The notes below the pieces were generated by a model that had not been told where the DNA came from, ran no database searches, and worked only from the letters and a program-made list of their open reading frames with translations. Source: CAZKRU01 sp964555235 (GTDB taxonomy: Bacteria > Verrucomicrobiota > Verrucomicrobiia > Methylacidiphilales > CAMAQI01). Taken from it: DNA of 20,468 nt. Positions 1-8,633 of this stretch are shown one piece after another. Each line of letters begins with the position of its first letter. Within the stretch, counting starts at the first letter, position 1. The position numbers and the translations under genes were made by a program. The DNA is taken from positions 1 to 20,468 of the forward strand of contig CAZKRU010000074.1 of the NCBI GenBank assembly GCA_964555235.1. Reading direction: 5' to 3'.

Positions 1-1580
1 GGAGTATTCCTCAGGCAGTTCCGACCTTTGAATGTGTGGGACTTTATTGGAAGCCACCGGGGGCTGCTGCGGATAATCCCTGCGCCGTCAATTACCGCAT
101 TTCTGGAGAGAAAGAATGGAAGGGGGCGTTGCCGCTCTGGTTTGATCCGACGGATCACCCGGCCCTTTCGGAGCGCAGTCAGGAATATCGCGGAAGCATT
201 GTGAATCTCAAGCCCGGAACGACTTACGAAATCAGGCTGAAACTTGAGAAAACGTCCGTGGAGAAGCTGCTGACGGTGAAGACATGGGATGAAAAATTTC
301 CGATTCTAAAAACGGTTTATTTGGATCAGGGGATTAAAGAGACGATTACCATTTCGGAGGGCGGATCCAAAGAGGGATATGTTCTTTACACGACTCCCCT
401 CGGAGCTCAACCCGGTTTTGATGTGGGAGGAAAGTCGGATGTCAACATTCAGGTCAATGCCTCGTTTGTGATTCTAAAAGGGTTGGTTTTAAGGGGAGCA
501 AAAATTCATGGCATTCAACTCGGGGACGTTCAAGACGTCGTCATTGATGAGTGCGACATCAGTGGCTGGGGTCGAATCAACAGTAAAACTGGATTTGGGG
601 AAAACCTTGATTCAGCCCTCTATTCCAGATCCTCCCAATTGGAACGCATCATTGTTCAAAACTGCAAACTTCATAGCCCCCGCAGTAACTCAAGCAGTTG
701 GGTCGAATCACGGGAGGATGGGAAACCGAATGCCGCGATGTTTAGCGGTCCCCAAGCGATTACTTTTATGAGAAGCAAAGGGCATTTTGTCATTCGGCGG
801 AATCAGATTTATTCAGACATGACTCACCGATTTAAAGATGGAATGGGGGAGTTGAAAAACAGCAGTTTTGCCGGATTTCCGATGTGTGACAGCGATATCT
901 ACGGAAACGTTCTCTCCAATGTCAGTGACGATGCGATCGAGGTGGAAGGGGCCAACATGAACGTGCGGGTCTGGGGAAACACTTTCAACGAAGTGGCGGG
1001 GGCCATCGGTTGTGCGACCACTTCGTTGGGGCCGATTTACCTCTGGCGCAATGTATTTGGGAAGAGAGGATCCAATTCGGAAGGCGAATTGAACCCGGGT
1101 GGCTATTTTGTGAAACTTGGCAGTGAGAACGATACTTTTAACAAGGGAAAAATGTTTCTCTTTCATAATACCATGCTCCAGCCCCCTCCTCGAACGGGCT
1201 CTACCGGGAACGGAGGGGGAGGGACCGGTTTCTTTGTGACCGGCGCAACCAAACGCCAGAGCCATATGACTTCGCGAAATAATATCCTTTTTGTTTACGG
1301 CCCCAATCAGCACTCGATCAAGGATCCGGTACAAGATCCGACGAATGATTTTGATTATGATCTCTATAACGGACTGGTGGTGGTTGGCGCGGGGAACGAG
1401 TCGCATGGTCTCTTCGGAACCCCTGAATACGACCTGACGCGAAAGGATCGGTATCCGCTGAAGTCAGGATCCTTGGGGGTGGATGCGGGGTGCCGCATTC
1501 CGAATTTTAACGACGAGTTCACGGGGAAAGCTCCTGATTTGGGGGCATTTGAAATATTGCTCGAGGATCTCAAGAAGTAA
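1..1580 (+). CDS. Secreted right-handed parallel beta-helix protein, 5'-truncated by window edge
   Basis: The reading frame is open to the left edge: codons before the first GTG (36) give SIPQAVPTFEC, which aligns with residues of the complete paralogue at 1751, so the true start and signal peptide lie outside the window. The N-terminal ~90 residues (LYWKP, LWFDPTDHP, GTTYEIRLKLE) look like a fibronectin-III or purple-acid-phosphatase-type beta sandwich. The rest carries short strand repeats with recurring IxxCxI/NxF patterns (for example VVIDECDISGW, IIVQNCKLHSP, DSDIYGNVLSNV), typical of pectate-lyase-like beta-helices. It matches the next gene at roughly 70% of residues by eye, so the pair is a tandem duplication. 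A role as a polysaccharide lyase or surface glycan-binding protein is inferred; no catalytic residues could be assigned. No clear terminator follows the stop. Confidence 0.85.
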   Translation, partial: SIPQAVPTFECVGLYWKPPGAAADNPCAVNYRISGEKEWKGALPLWFDPTDHPALSERSQEYRGSIVNLKPGTTYEIRLKLEKTSVEKLLTVKTWDEKFPILKTVYLDQGIKETITISEGGSKEGYVLYTTPLGAQPGFDVGGKSDVNIQVNASFVILKGLVLRGAKIHGIQLGDVQDVVIDECDISGWGRINSKTGFGENLDSALYSRSSQLERIIVQNCKLHSPRSNSSSWVESREDGKPNAAMFSGPQAITFMRSKGHFVIRRNQIYSDMTHRFKDGMGELKNSSFAGFPMCDSDIYGNVLSNVSDDAIEVEGANMNVRVWGNTFNEVAGAIGCATTSLGPIYLWRNVFGKRGSNSEGELNPGGYFVKLGSENDTFNKGKMFLFHNTMLQPPPRTGSTGNGGGGTGFFVTGATKRQSHMTSRNNILFVYGPNQHSIKDPVQDPTNDFDYDLYNGLVVVGAGNESHGLFGTPEYDLTRKDRYPLKSGSLGVDAGCRIPNFNDEFTGKAPDLGAFEILLEDLKK

Positions 1581-1637
1581 AATTTCCTCCGTGCCGCCTT
1601 TCAAGTTAAAGAAGAGGATTGTGGGGACTTCAAAGTT

Positions 1638-1661
1638 GATACGTGTATCTGATCGGATCAG
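1638..1661. promoter_or_regulatory. Two adjacent palindromes, possible operator
   Basis: Between the two beta-helix genes, gatacgtgtatc (1638-1649, perfect 5-bp arms around gt) is followed directly by ctgatcggatcag (1649-1661, 6-bp arms around g). They end one base before a candidate -35 box at 1662. The position suits an operator for a dimeric repressor or activator of the downstream operon. They could also be weak stem-loops ending the upstream transcript, but no T-run follows. Function is inferred. Confidence 0.4.
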
Positions 1662-1690
1662 TTGCAAAAAACCGCTCTGCCTCCTATTTT
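1662..1690 (+). promoter_or_regulatory. Candidate sigma70-type promoter for the beta-helix/pseudopilin operon
   Basis: TTGCAA at 1662-1667 (4 of 6 to consensus) is separated by exactly 17 bases from TATTTT at 1685-1690 (4 of 6). It lies 60 bases before the start codon at 1751 and just right of the double palindrome. Verrucomicrobial promoters are poorly described, so this is a pattern match only. Confidence 0.3.
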
Positions 1691-1750
1691 ATCCTTGGAT
1701 AGCAAACCAAGCAATTACCTAACTTAATCCCTCCCAGAAGGAAGCGTTTC

Positions 1751-3463
1751 ATGAAAAAAACTACCAAATTCATTCAAAGTCTTTATTTGGGATTATTGCT
1801 GGGCGGGATTCCTTTATTCCTCTGGAGTGAAGAGTCGCCGGCGGCTGGGGCTCCTTTGGCGGTGCCGACCTTCGAGTGTGTCGGACTTTATTGGAAGCCG
1901 ACAGAAGCGGCGGTGGATAATTCCTGCACGGTCCATTATCGAGCGGCTGGCGAGAAGGGGTGGAAAGAGGCGTTGCCGTTATGGTTTGATCCGACCGATC
2001 ATCCTGAGCTTGTAGAGCGTAGTAAGGAATATCGTGGAAGTATCGTCAATCTCAAGTCGGGGACTACTTACGAGATCAAACTTAAACTTGAGAAATCCTC
2101 TACAGAGAAGCTGGTAACTGTGAAAACATGGGATGAGAAGTTTCCGATTCTTAAGACGGTCCTTCTGAAGCCAGAAAGCACAAAACCGATTACTATTTCC
2201 GAAGGTGGATCTGCATCGGGTGGATATGTGCTCTATACAACCGCCCCCGGAGCCGAGTCAACTTTTGACGCTGCTGGAGAAGCGGATGTCAACATTCAGG
2301 TCAATGCTTCGTTTGTGATTTTACGTGGGCTGGTTCTCAAGGGGGCCAAAATAAATGGCATTCAACTCGGAGACGTGCAGGACATTGTGATCGAAGGCTG
2401 TGATATTAGTGGATGGGGAAGGGTGAGTAGCGTAAGTGGATTTGGACTGAATTTGGATGCGGCGATCTTCTCAAGATCGAGTCAATTGGAGCGGGTGATC
2501 GTTCAACAGTGCAAGCTTCATCATCCTCGCAGTAACTCCAACAGCTGGGCGGAGCCTCGACCGGATGGAGGTGAAAAAAACTCTGCGCATCCCTATGGCG
2601 CACAGGGAATCTCTTTCTTGGGAAGTAAGGGGCATTTTGTGATTCGCCACAACCAGATCTATTCGGATCCCGAGCACAAATTTAACGACGGGATGGGAGA
2701 GGTGAAAAATAAAACATTCGCCGGATTTCCGAGGCGGGACAGCGATATTTATGGGAATGCCATTTCAAACGTCTATGATGATGGGGCGGAAATCGAAGGG
2801 GCTAATCTCAATGTACGGGTTTGGGACAATAAGTTCGACGATGTTTATGGGGCCATTGGTTGTGCGACGACATCCTTGGGGCCGGTTTACCTCTGGAAAA
2901 ACGTGATGGCGAGTTCACGAAAGGGACCTAAGCCTGATGCGGATTCCAATCGAGGGGCTTATTTTTTAAAACTTGGAGGGAAAGATGCGACTTTCACCAA
3001 GGGGAAGATTTATCTCTATCATAATACCATGCTGCAACCTCCGGCGCGCTCTGGATTCACGGAAACCAGTGGAGGAAGCATTGGGATCAACACTTCAGGA
3101 AAGGACCAGTTTCAGAGTCATATTACCTCTCGCAACAATATTCTCTATGTTCGTGAAGCGACAAATACTTCCATTAAGGATAGCTTTAATGATCCAACCA
3201 ATGACTTCGACTATGATCTTTACAATGGAGTCATTGCGGCACGGGAAGGAAGTGAAAGTCACGGGATTACGGGAGTTCCGCAATTTGACATCTCTAAAGC
3301 GAATGCATGGCCTCTGAAGAGGGGCTCCCCTGGTGTTGATGCTGGGATCCGCATTCCGAATTTTAATGATGACTTTCTCGGCAAAGCCCCTGATATGGGA
3401 GCATTTGAATCGCATCCTGAAGAGACCAAGGGGAGTAACTCGTCTCCTCCCAAGCCACAATGA
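1751..3463 (+). CDS. Secreted right-handed parallel beta-helix protein (complete paralogue)
   Basis: 570 residues. The start ATG has AGAAGGA at 1736-1742, 8 bases upstream. Residues 1-35 form a signal peptide (MKKTTK, hydrophobic run LYLGLLLGGIPLFLW, small-residue region). Residues ~36-125 are a beta-sandwich domain shared with the upstream gene (LWFDPTDHP, GSIVNLKSGTTYEIK). The rest is a beta-helix with repeated strand/turn units such as DIVIEGCDISGWG, VIVQQCKLHHP, DSDIYGNAISNV and SRNNILYV. The C-terminus ends in a short Pro/Lys tail without an obvious sorting signal. It likely acts outside the cytoplasm on a polysaccharide, as pectate-lyase-fold proteins do, but activity is not demonstrable from sequence. 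The stop is only 25 bases before the first pseudopilin gene, so it is probably co-transcribed with the cassette and may be cargo or partner of the pseudopilus. Confidence 0.85.
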   Translation: MKKTTKFIQSLYLGLLLGGIPLFLWSEESPAAGAPLAVPTFECVGLYWKPTEAAVDNSCTVHYRAAGEKGWKEALPLWFDPTDHPELVERSKEYRGSIVNLKSGTTYEIKLKLEKSSTEKLVTVKTWDEKFPILKTVLLKPESTKPITISEGGSASGGYVLYTTAPGAESTFDAAGEADVNIQVNASFVILRGLVLKGAKINGIQLGDVQDIVIEGCDISGWGRVSSVSGFGLNLDAAIFSRSSQLERVIVQQCKLHHPRSNSNSWAEPRPDGGEKNSAHPYGAQGISFLGSKGHFVIRHNQIYSDPEHKFNDGMGEVKNKTFAGFPRRDSDIYGNAISNVYDDGAEIEGANLNVRVWDNKFDDVYGAIGCATTSLGPVYLWKNVMASSRKGPKPDADSNRGAYFLKLGGKDATFTKGKIYLYHNTMLQPPARSGFTETSGGSIGINTSGKDQFQSHITSRNNILYVREATNTSIKDSFNDPTNDFDYDLYNGVIAAREGSESHGITGVPQFDISKANAWPLKRGSPGVDAGIRIPNFNDDFLGKAPDMGAFESHPEETKGSNSSPPKPQ

Positions 3464-3488
3464 GCGGAGGGCTTGAAATCGAAATTCT

Positions 3489-3938
3489 ATGCAAGGTCTG
3501 GCAATCAAAAAAGGATTTTCATTAGTTGAGTTGGTGATCGCAATCGGAATTTTTTCGTTTGCAACGGTTGCGATCATCGGTCTCATTCCGGTCGGACTCA
3601 ATATCTTTCAAAAAAGTTCGACCTCGGTTGCACAGACACTGATCTCACGGAATTTGAGTCGTGAAATTTGGCAAACGGATTATTCCTCTATTCTCACGAA
3701 CAGGCCCAATTTTGTGAAGATGTTTCCCCGGTACTATGACCATGAGGGAATGCAGGTGGATTTGCCACAGAATGCCTTCTATCAGGTCCCTTATCCAATT
3801 AAAGTGGTCGCTCCGTCGATGGGGGGAGATTCGATTTCGAATGTTTTATCACTCGAATTCCGGGTGCTTTCTTTGCGGCAGAAGCGATCGCAAGAATCCC
3901 CGTTAACCACGATCCTGGTTTCCGACAATGGTCGTTAA
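3489..3938 (+). CDS. Verru_Chthon cassette protein B (GspI/PilV-like minor pseudopilin)
   Basis: 149 residues. The N-terminus MQGLAIKKG|FSLVELVIAIGIF is a class III prepilin signal: short basic leader, Gly at -1, Phe at +1, Glu at +5, then a ~22-residue hydrophobic helix (to about residue 32). It is first in the four-gene block and small, like GspI/PilV. Such proteins are cut and N-methylated by a prepilin peptidase, then sit at the tip of a pseudopilus spanning the periplasm. The C-terminal part (VLSLEFRVLSLRQKR) is predicted strand-rich. The last 11 bases overlap the next gene, implying translational coupling. Assignment to cassette family B (TIGR02598-type) rests on the gene order and motif. 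Confidence 0.8.
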   Translation: MQGLAIKKGFSLVELVIAIGIFSFATVAIIGLIPVGLNIFQKSSTSVAQTLISRNLSREIWQTDYSSILTNRPNFVKMFPRYYDHEGMQVDLPQNAFYQVPYPIKVVAPSMGGDSISNVLSLEFRVLSLRQKRSQESPLTTILVSDNGR

Positions 3939-5013
3939 AACTCCTCAGAGATTCGGGAGGGAGGGATTTTCGCTCATCGAGCTCCTTGTTTCGATGGCGG
4001 TCTTATCGATTTTAATGGTACTCCTGTCGCAGATGATTTCAATGGCCTCGGGAGTCTCAAGACGATCGTCTCAGAAGATTCAGGCCTTTCAACAATCCCG
4101 ACGGGCTTTCGAGATCATTTCGTCACGTTTGGAATCGGCGACGCTGAACACCTATCTCGACTATGATAGTAAGTCGACACCGACCCAGTATTTGCCCTCC
4201 TCGCATTTGCATTTTGTGATTGATCGGGCATCGGCGCTGGTTCCCGGGGCCACTCCGGCAAGCCATCCCGGTCAGGCGATTTTCTTTCAAGCACCACTCG
4301 GTTTCTCGACTCCCCACTCAGGGAACTCGTCGCTAAACGAGCTGGTCAATACTGTCGGGTACTACGTGGAGGGGAGTAACGATAAAGACTACCCACTTTT
4401 TTTGACGAAATTTATTCCGGGGATCTCCAAAAAATATCGCCATCGATTGGTCGAGTTCTTACAGCCTGCCGAACAAAACCGGATCTACACTTCGACGGCG
4501 AAGAGTCAGTATGATCTGCTCTGGATGCAGAGTCCGCTCTCTGCGCCAAATCCGCCGATCAATGTGATTGCGGAGAATATCCTCCTCCTCGCGATTCGAC
4601 CGCGATTGACATTTGCCGATGAACTGGGGAAAAATAATGGGGGAGTGGCCAAGGGAGATACCATTGCTCCGAATATGGCGTATGACTCAAGAGCCTGGCA
4701 GAATGCAAGATTGGAAAATCTGTCACCCATTAGCGCTCCGTTGGTGCTCACCACGCAAAATGTTCTCCCTCCCCTCTTGGATGTGGTGCTCGTTGCGATT
4801 GACGAGCAGAGCGCACAAAGGCTTTATCGCCCTGGAGTGCAGGAAACTCCGGCGGAACTAATTTTTATCAACAAGCTTTTTCTCAACGCGAGAGAATTTG
4901 ACGACAATGTGAAAACCGTCCAGGAAACCTTGAATAAAATTCCACAGCTCAATTACCGGATTTTTCGTGCAGAGGTGGCATTGAAAGGAGCCAAATGGAA
5001 TCGCGGCTCGTAA
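3928..5013 (+). CDS. Verru_Chthon cassette protein C (GspJ/PilW-like minor pseudopilin)
   Basis: 361 residues. ATG 3928 lies inside the end of the preceding gene (11-base overlap). Leader MVVKTPQRFGREG, then FSLIELLVSMAVLSILMVLL: prepilin cleavage after Gly13, Glu at +5, hydrophobic helix to about residue 38, then a helical stretch (SRRSSQKIQAFQQSRRAFE) typical of GspJ/PilW alpha-1. The globular C-terminal ~280 residues are not recognisable beyond cassette family C (TIGR02599-type). In type II secretion GspJ forms the tip complex with GspI and GspK, and the same arrangement is inferred here because B, C and A are encoded in that order. The 3' end overlaps the next gene by 19 bases. Confidence 0.8.
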   Translation: MVVKTPQRFGREGFSLIELLVSMAVLSILMVLLSQMISMASGVSRRSSQKIQAFQQSRRAFEIISSRLESATLNTYLDYDSKSTPTQYLPSSHLHFVIDRASALVPGATPASHPGQAIFFQAPLGFSTPHSGNSSLNELVNTVGYYVEGSNDKDYPLFLTKFIPGISKKYRHRLVEFLQPAEQNRIYTSTAKSQYDLLWMQSPLSAPNPPINVIAENILLLAIRPRLTFADELGKNNGGVAKGDTIAPNMAYDSRAWQNARLENLSPISAPLVLTTQNVLPPLLDVVLVAIDEQSAQRLYRPGVQETPAELIFINKLFLNAREFDDNVKTVQETLNKIPQLNYRIFRAEVALKGAKWNRGS

Positions 5014-8000
5014 TGAAATCGCCTTTTCCCAAGGGGAGAGAAACTTCCCGGGGGTCCGCCTTGATTTTGACCCTCACGGGAACCGTTCTCGTGACGCTGA
5101 TCCTGCTCGCATTTTTGGCAAATGTGAAAACCGAAAGTAAGATCTCCTCTTACTACACGGCTTCTGCAAAAGCGGTCGACTTGGCGGACTCTGCATTGAA
5201 TGTGGCGCAAGCGTGTATTCAAAATGGAAGTAAGACCAGTGCGGGCGAAGCCTGGACCTCGCAACCGGGATTGATTCGGGTTTTTGATAGTACGGGAAAT
5301 CAAGTTCGTTGGCGCGCGCTTTACAGTACATTGCCGATTCAAGGGGACGGGAAGTTTGTGGCGAGTCAACATGCGGTTCCTGCCGACTGGGCTTCGAAAG
5401 AAGAAGAATATGTGGATCTGAATAAGCCGGTGAATGGGATTTATCCGATTGCTGATCCGGCGGCCTTTAATGGGGATATTGAAGGGGCGACCCTGGGAAT
5501 GATGCCAGGCGTGGATCCGTCGCTTCACCCTTTACCGATGCCGGTGCAGTGGCTCTATCTTTTGTCGGATGGTTCGATGGTAAGTGCGGATGAAGCCCGG
5601 GGATCTTCGAAGGAAGTGCAAGGAAGGGTTGCCTTTTGGACCGATGATGAAACTTCCAAAGTGAATATCAACACCGCTTCCGAAGGAAACTTTTGGGATA
5701 CGCCACGACTCTTCACGACTTATGAAAGGGATAATCTGGCCCAATATCAGCCGACATTAAAAGAATATCAGCGATATCCGGGACACCCGGCGACCACCTC
5801 ACTCAGTGCGGTTTTGGGGAAATGGTTGCCTTCGCCCGATACCGTGACTCCTGCCAACTATGTCCAATTACGGGAGTATTACAAAATTACTCCAGGAGTG
5901 AATGATACCAAAGACGGTCTCAGTACCGGAGCGCAAACCGGATCCAAGGGAGGCACCGCTAAGATATTGACCACTTCAACCGATACCATTCTCCCGGACA
6001 GTGACCGTCTGTATGTTTCGGTGGATGAGTTGTTCTATGATCCGTTGCGCACGAAAAACTTTTCGGCTTTGAATGCGGCCACCATTGAAAAAACGCGCTT
6101 TTTTTTGACTTCGAACAGCCAGGCACCCGAGACGACTCTCTTTGGAACTCCCCGGATTTCCATCTGGCCGGTTTTTAAAAATCTGGATCCGACCAAGACG
6201 ACGATTTTTGATCGATTGATCGCCTTTTGCTCAACGGTTGGAGGGAAAGCTTATTATTTTCAACGAGAGGATCCGTATTCACCGACGAATGACTATGATA
6301 ATATCAGCCGCAATCAAGACTTATATAGTTATTTGCAGCGATTGACGAGTACCCCCATCCCGGGATTTGGTGAAAAAACGTTCCTGATGAAGTATGGGAC
6401 GGATCGGGACCAGATCCTGACTGAAATCTTGGACTACATTCGTTGTACCAATCTGAATGATGATGGGTTGAACTACGACAAGCGCTATGCCATGGGGAAG
6501 CCGAAGCCAGTCACCAGCTCGGACTGGACAAAAGCCATCGGATTCGGACAGGTGGCTCCCTTGCGAATTGGCTCCACGATGGGGTTTGGACGATTTCTGA
6601 CAGTCGCCGAGCCGATCATCATGGCCAGTCGATTGGAAAAAATCGGAACCAAAAAATATGGAGGAGCGCTCTCCGTCCAAGACCGAATTCAGCTCACTTT
6701 CTTGATGACCTATGGGTGCGTTGCCTTAGGAGATCGTCCGACTCGGCCTGGAATGAAAGTTCGCATCTCGGGTCTGAGTAATCTACGGGTGAATGGAAAT
6801 GCGGTGAACTTTCCGAACGACAATACTTATCTTGGAAACTGTCATAATGTTAATATGAATGCATCGCGTGAGAAGGGAGGCTTGCAGGATCTGAGAGTGT
6901 GCGTTCAAACCTCTGCGAGTATTGGCGGTGTCGAGTATCCTTATATCAGCGGCGCAATTGATATTCCGGCTCCTGCAGTCTCTCCGAATTTTGTTTTAAG
7001 TCAGGTGGGCGACATTGTGATTGAACTTTATTCGGACTCAGGTGCTGCCCTCACCGCTGCTAATATTTATACGGCACCTGTCGGTGGAGCGAGCAGCTTG
7101 GTGCAAACCATTCATGTGAATTTTCCTCAGGTGACGCTTCCGGTTCCGGAGATGTTTCTGGATAGTGCTACGCCGCAGCAAGGGACCATGGTGAGTGATG
7201 TCATTCAACGCTTAAAAGACAATAATACCGTCACTGGGAGCACGGGAGGGTTGGGGCTTAAACGCGCTGGAGTGATTCAGTTGAATCCAAATGCTCCGTA
7301 TGCCGGAGATGTGGTTCGCAACTTGTATGTTCAGGACGGAGATCTGCGTTTAGCTGCCGGGCGTCAAACGGTGAGCAGTACTCTTTTTAAAAAATCTCAT
7401 TCGGATTATGATCTCTCCACCGTTCCGATTGTGTTGCTTTCTCGTCAGCAAGAGGGGGGAATTGTTCTGAGTAGTGACGGGAGTCTTGCGACTCCAAGTC
7501 CCGATTATGGGAATCCGACCTTAAAATACATTGAAGCGTCAACGCTCGCTTCGGGATTGCAATACTGTCCGATTCCAATCCCTTTGAATACCCACGTGCT
7601 CAAGGGAGTTCCAACGGTGCCACAAAATGGATATCTGGCTTCTGAAAGATACGGCGATTTTGATAACGGGGTCGGGTATGATTTTGATGGTCCCTGGATC
7701 AATAAACCTGACGAAGGAAATACGCAAGGGTTGGATGTGGGTGAGATTCCATATTTCACGGATTGGGAGAAGACCGACAGTGCTGCGACTTATTTTACTC
7801 CAAACCGAATCATGCCTTCTGCCGGAATGTTTGGATCATTGTCTTCCGGGATCAAGGCAGAGATTCCCTGGAAAACCCTCCTCTTTCGTCCTCAGAGTAC
7901 TCATCCCGGAGCAACAGCCCCGGCGGATCACCTCTTGCTCGATCTCTTTTGGATGCCTGTGGTGGAGCCGTACCCCATCAGCAGTCCCTTGGCGACCTCG

Positions 8001-8606
8001 GGAAAGATTAATATGAATTACCAGATCATTCCTTTCACGTATATCAAGCGAGCGACCGGATTGCATGCCGTCCTCAAAAAAGAGCGAATTCTGGCAATCC
8101 AAAATGCGGATACCCAAAACGATTACAAAAATCCTGGGGTTGCCGCTGTGAATGTCTTAAGCGATCGACGGATGGATCTTGATGTCAAGGAGACCTTGCG
8201 ACAATTCGATACGAAGTTTGAGGGGGACGATGTCTTTCGCTCCGCTTCCGAAATCTGTGATCTGCATTTAGTTCCCAAAACGAAGACCTTGGAGAACATG
8301 AGCACCTTTTGGAGCAACTATAAACCGACGGGCGACAACAGTCGCGAAAAGCCCTATGCGGTGATTTATCCACGACTGACGACGCGTTCAAACACTTTCT
8401 CGGTTCATGTCTGGGCCCAGTCGATTCAAAAGGTAAAAGATCAGTCCAAGTTTCAAGTCTTGGGAGAATACCGAGGGCATTATAACGTGGAGCGCTATGT
8501 CGATCCGGCCGATCCGACGCTTCCCGATTTTGCGCCGTTGTCATCTGCACGGATTGAGGACTACTATAAAGTGCGAATGCTGAATCGCGTTCAATTCAAT
8601 CCTTAA
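4995..8606 (+). CDS. Verru_Chthon cassette protein A (giant GspK/PilX-like minor pseudopilin)
   Basis: 1203 residues. Start chosen at ATG 4995 because GGAG (4987-4990) lies 4 bases upstream; the in-frame ATG at 5013 (TAATG with the previous stop) lacks an SD. The N-terminus has a 20-residue leader ending RG, then SALILTLTGTVLVTLILLAF. It is prepilin-like but lacks Phe at +1 and Glu at +5, the known peculiarity of GspK. An alpha-1 segment follows (SYYTASAKAVDLADSALN). Around residues 216-229, DDETSKVNINTAS resembles the GspK D..GKxNxN segment. GspK proteins are about 300 residues, so this one carries some 900 extra residues of unrecognised, mostly polar, strand-rich sequence. It matches cassette protein A (TIGR02600-type), whose members are this large. 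Probably a tip protein exposed at or beyond the outer membrane. Confidence 0.82.
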   Translation: MESRLVMKSPFPKGRETSRGSALILTLTGTVLVTLILLAFLANVKTESKISSYYTASAKAVDLADSALNVAQACIQNGSKTSAGEAWTSQPGLIRVFDSTGNQVRWRALYSTLPIQGDGKFVASQHAVPADWASKEEEYVDLNKPVNGIYPIADPAAFNGDIEGATLGMMPGVDPSLHPLPMPVQWLYLLSDGSMVSADEARGSSKEVQGRVAFWTDDETSKVNINTASEGNFWDTPRLFTTYERDNLAQYQPTLKEYQRYPGHPATTSLSAVLGKWLPSPDTVTPANYVQLREYYKITPGVNDTKDGLSTGAQTGSKGGTAKILTTSTDTILPDSDRLYVSVDELFYDPLRTKNFSALNAATIEKTRFFLTSNSQAPETTLFGTPRISIWPVFKNLDPTKTTIFDRLIAFCSTVGGKAYYFQREDPYSPTNDYDNISRNQDLYSYLQRLTSTPIPGFGEKTFLMKYGTDRDQILTEILDYIRCTNLNDDGLNYDKRYAMGKPKPVTSSDWTKAIGFGQVAPLRIGSTMGFGRFLTVAEPIIMASRLEKIGTKKYGGALSVQDRIQLTFLMTYGCVALGDRPTRPGMKVRISGLSNLRVNGNAVNFPNDNTYLGNCHNVNMNASREKGGLQDLRVCVQTSASIGGVEYPYISGAIDIPAPAVSPNFVLSQVGDIVIELYSDSGAALTAANIYTAPVGGASSLVQTIHVNFPQVTLPVPEMFLDSATPQQGTMVSDVIQRLKDNNTVTGSTGGLGLKRAGVIQLNPNAPYAGDVVRNLYVQDGDLRLAAGRQTVSSTLFKKSHSDYDLSTVPIVLLSRQQEGGIVLSSDGSLATPSPDYGNPTLKYIEASTLASGLQYCPIPIPLNTHVLKGVPTVPQNGYLASERYGDFDNGVGYDFDGPWINKPDEGNTQGLDVGEIPYFTDWEKTDSAATYFTPNRIMPSAGMFGSLSSGIKAEIPWKTLLFRPQSTHPGATAPADHLLLDLFWMPVVEPYPISSPLATSGKINMNYQIIPFTYIKRATGLHAVLKKERILAIQNADTQNDYKNPGVAAVNVLSDRRMDLDVKETLRQFDTKFEGDDVFRSASEICDLHLVPKTKTLENMSTFWSNYKPTGDNSREKPYAVIYPRLTTRSNTFSVHVWAQSIQKVKDQSKFQVLGEYRGHYNVERYVDPADPTLPDFAPLSSARIEDYYKVRMLNRVQFNP

Positions 8607-8633
8607 AAATGAAATATCACCTGCGCGATTAGC

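Noticed and set aside
813..1406. 197-codon - strand frame opposite the first beta-helix gene
   Set aside because: It is the antisense shadow of a clearly supported gene and shows no family features.
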